Part shown: positions 63,662-64,000 of the stretch, piece by piece
How the letters are laid out: every line of letters begins with the position of its first letter
Position numbering within the stretch: position 1 is the stretch's first letter
Assembly (NCBI RefSeq): GCF_018691265.1
Contig: NW_024881301.1
Coordinates: 13,390,752-13,454,751 of the forward strand
Origin: Tyto alba
Taxonomy: Eukaryota; Chordata; Aves; Strigiformes; Tytonidae
DNA length: 64,000 nt
Reading direction: 5' to 3'
Program-made: the position numbers and the translations under genes
Notes under the pieces: model-generated
Database searches by the model: none
The model's input: only the letters and a program-made list of their open reading frames with translations
Told to the model about the DNA's origin: nothing

Positions 63662-64000
63662 GGCCAGCTGTTGCTTATGCTGACACCAACCCTAAAAAAC
63701 CCCGAATCAGATGAAGGACACAGCAAAAAAACTAACCCAGGCAAGCACCTCTAAGGAATATAAACATGACTAAACATCAGAGAGGTGTTAACATTAAGAA
63801 ATATGAGCATCATTAGTGAAGTTACAAATATGAATGCAGTGTTTAAAATTCTGCCATTATTTATTCCAGTGGAGGAAAGGATAGATAAACTTCCTCTCTT
63901 GGTCCATCACTGAAAGAGCTCAGAGGGTTGCAACTGCAAGTTGTAAATCTGGGTGATGAAGGAGCACTTCAGACAGTACTACAAAGCCACAGTGGTCACC

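Larger units (their letters stand above)
59291..64000. other. Non-coding tract to the window end
   Basis: Unique AT-rich sequence with an AC microsatellite and A or T runs. Frames of up to 111 codons overlap on both strands (61770-62267) and show no known domain. T/G-rich stretches occur at about 62098-62130 and 62667-62700. No gene, transposon or RNA was recognised. Confidence 0.55.

Noticed and set aside
1..64000. CRISPR array, bacterial operon, phage or plasmid features
   Set aside because: No spaced direct repeats, ribosome-binding sites or dense coding. The sequence is clearly vertebrate non-coding DNA.

Overview
The window looks like non-coding chromosomal DNA from a bird, most likely a neoavian species. 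It is AT-rich overall, with scattered homopolymer and dinucleotide tracts, no operon-like organisation, and no open reading frame that I recognise as a conserved protein. The organism call rests on two things. A short CR1 LINE 3' end is present in the form typical of bird genomes. Three solo endogenous-retrovirus LTRs also have the sequence style I associate with abundant neoavian LTR families (TGT...ACA ends, 'AAACCACAACA' terminus, 5-bp target-site duplications).

Layout. 1-5925 is unique AT-rich sequence with a pentanucleotide microsatellite (544-602) and one protein-like open segment on the minus strand (1322-1593) that could be an exon. 5931-6516 is a 586-bp solo LTR flanked by GTAGA. 8732-9806 is a 1075-bp GC-rich solo LTR of a second family flanked by AGCCT. 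9812-26907 is unique sequence with A-rich tracts and two locally GC-rich patches (about 13260-13450 and 14590-14960). 26908-27825 is a nested structure: a minus-strand CR1 3' fragment split by a minus-strand LTR (26939-27755) related to the one at 8732. 27826-64000 is mostly unique sequence with simple repeats, two weaker LTR-like remnants (about 43339-43600 and 59170-59290), a 17-base C run, two perfect short tandem duplications and one perfect 11-bp-arm hairpin.

No confident protein-coding gene, tRNA, rRNA or CRISPR array was found. Nearly all open frames look like chance; the longest (minus strand, 8782-9480) lies inside a GC-rich LTR, where frames overlap on both strands. Four short segments have splice-like borders and protein-like composition, and are reported as low-confidence exon candidates. 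The window is best read as a gene desert or as intronic sequence of a large gene. I found no evidence of a new biological system here. The most informative content is the retroelement history: dated-by-nesting insertions, an inverted LTR pair and LTR size variation.
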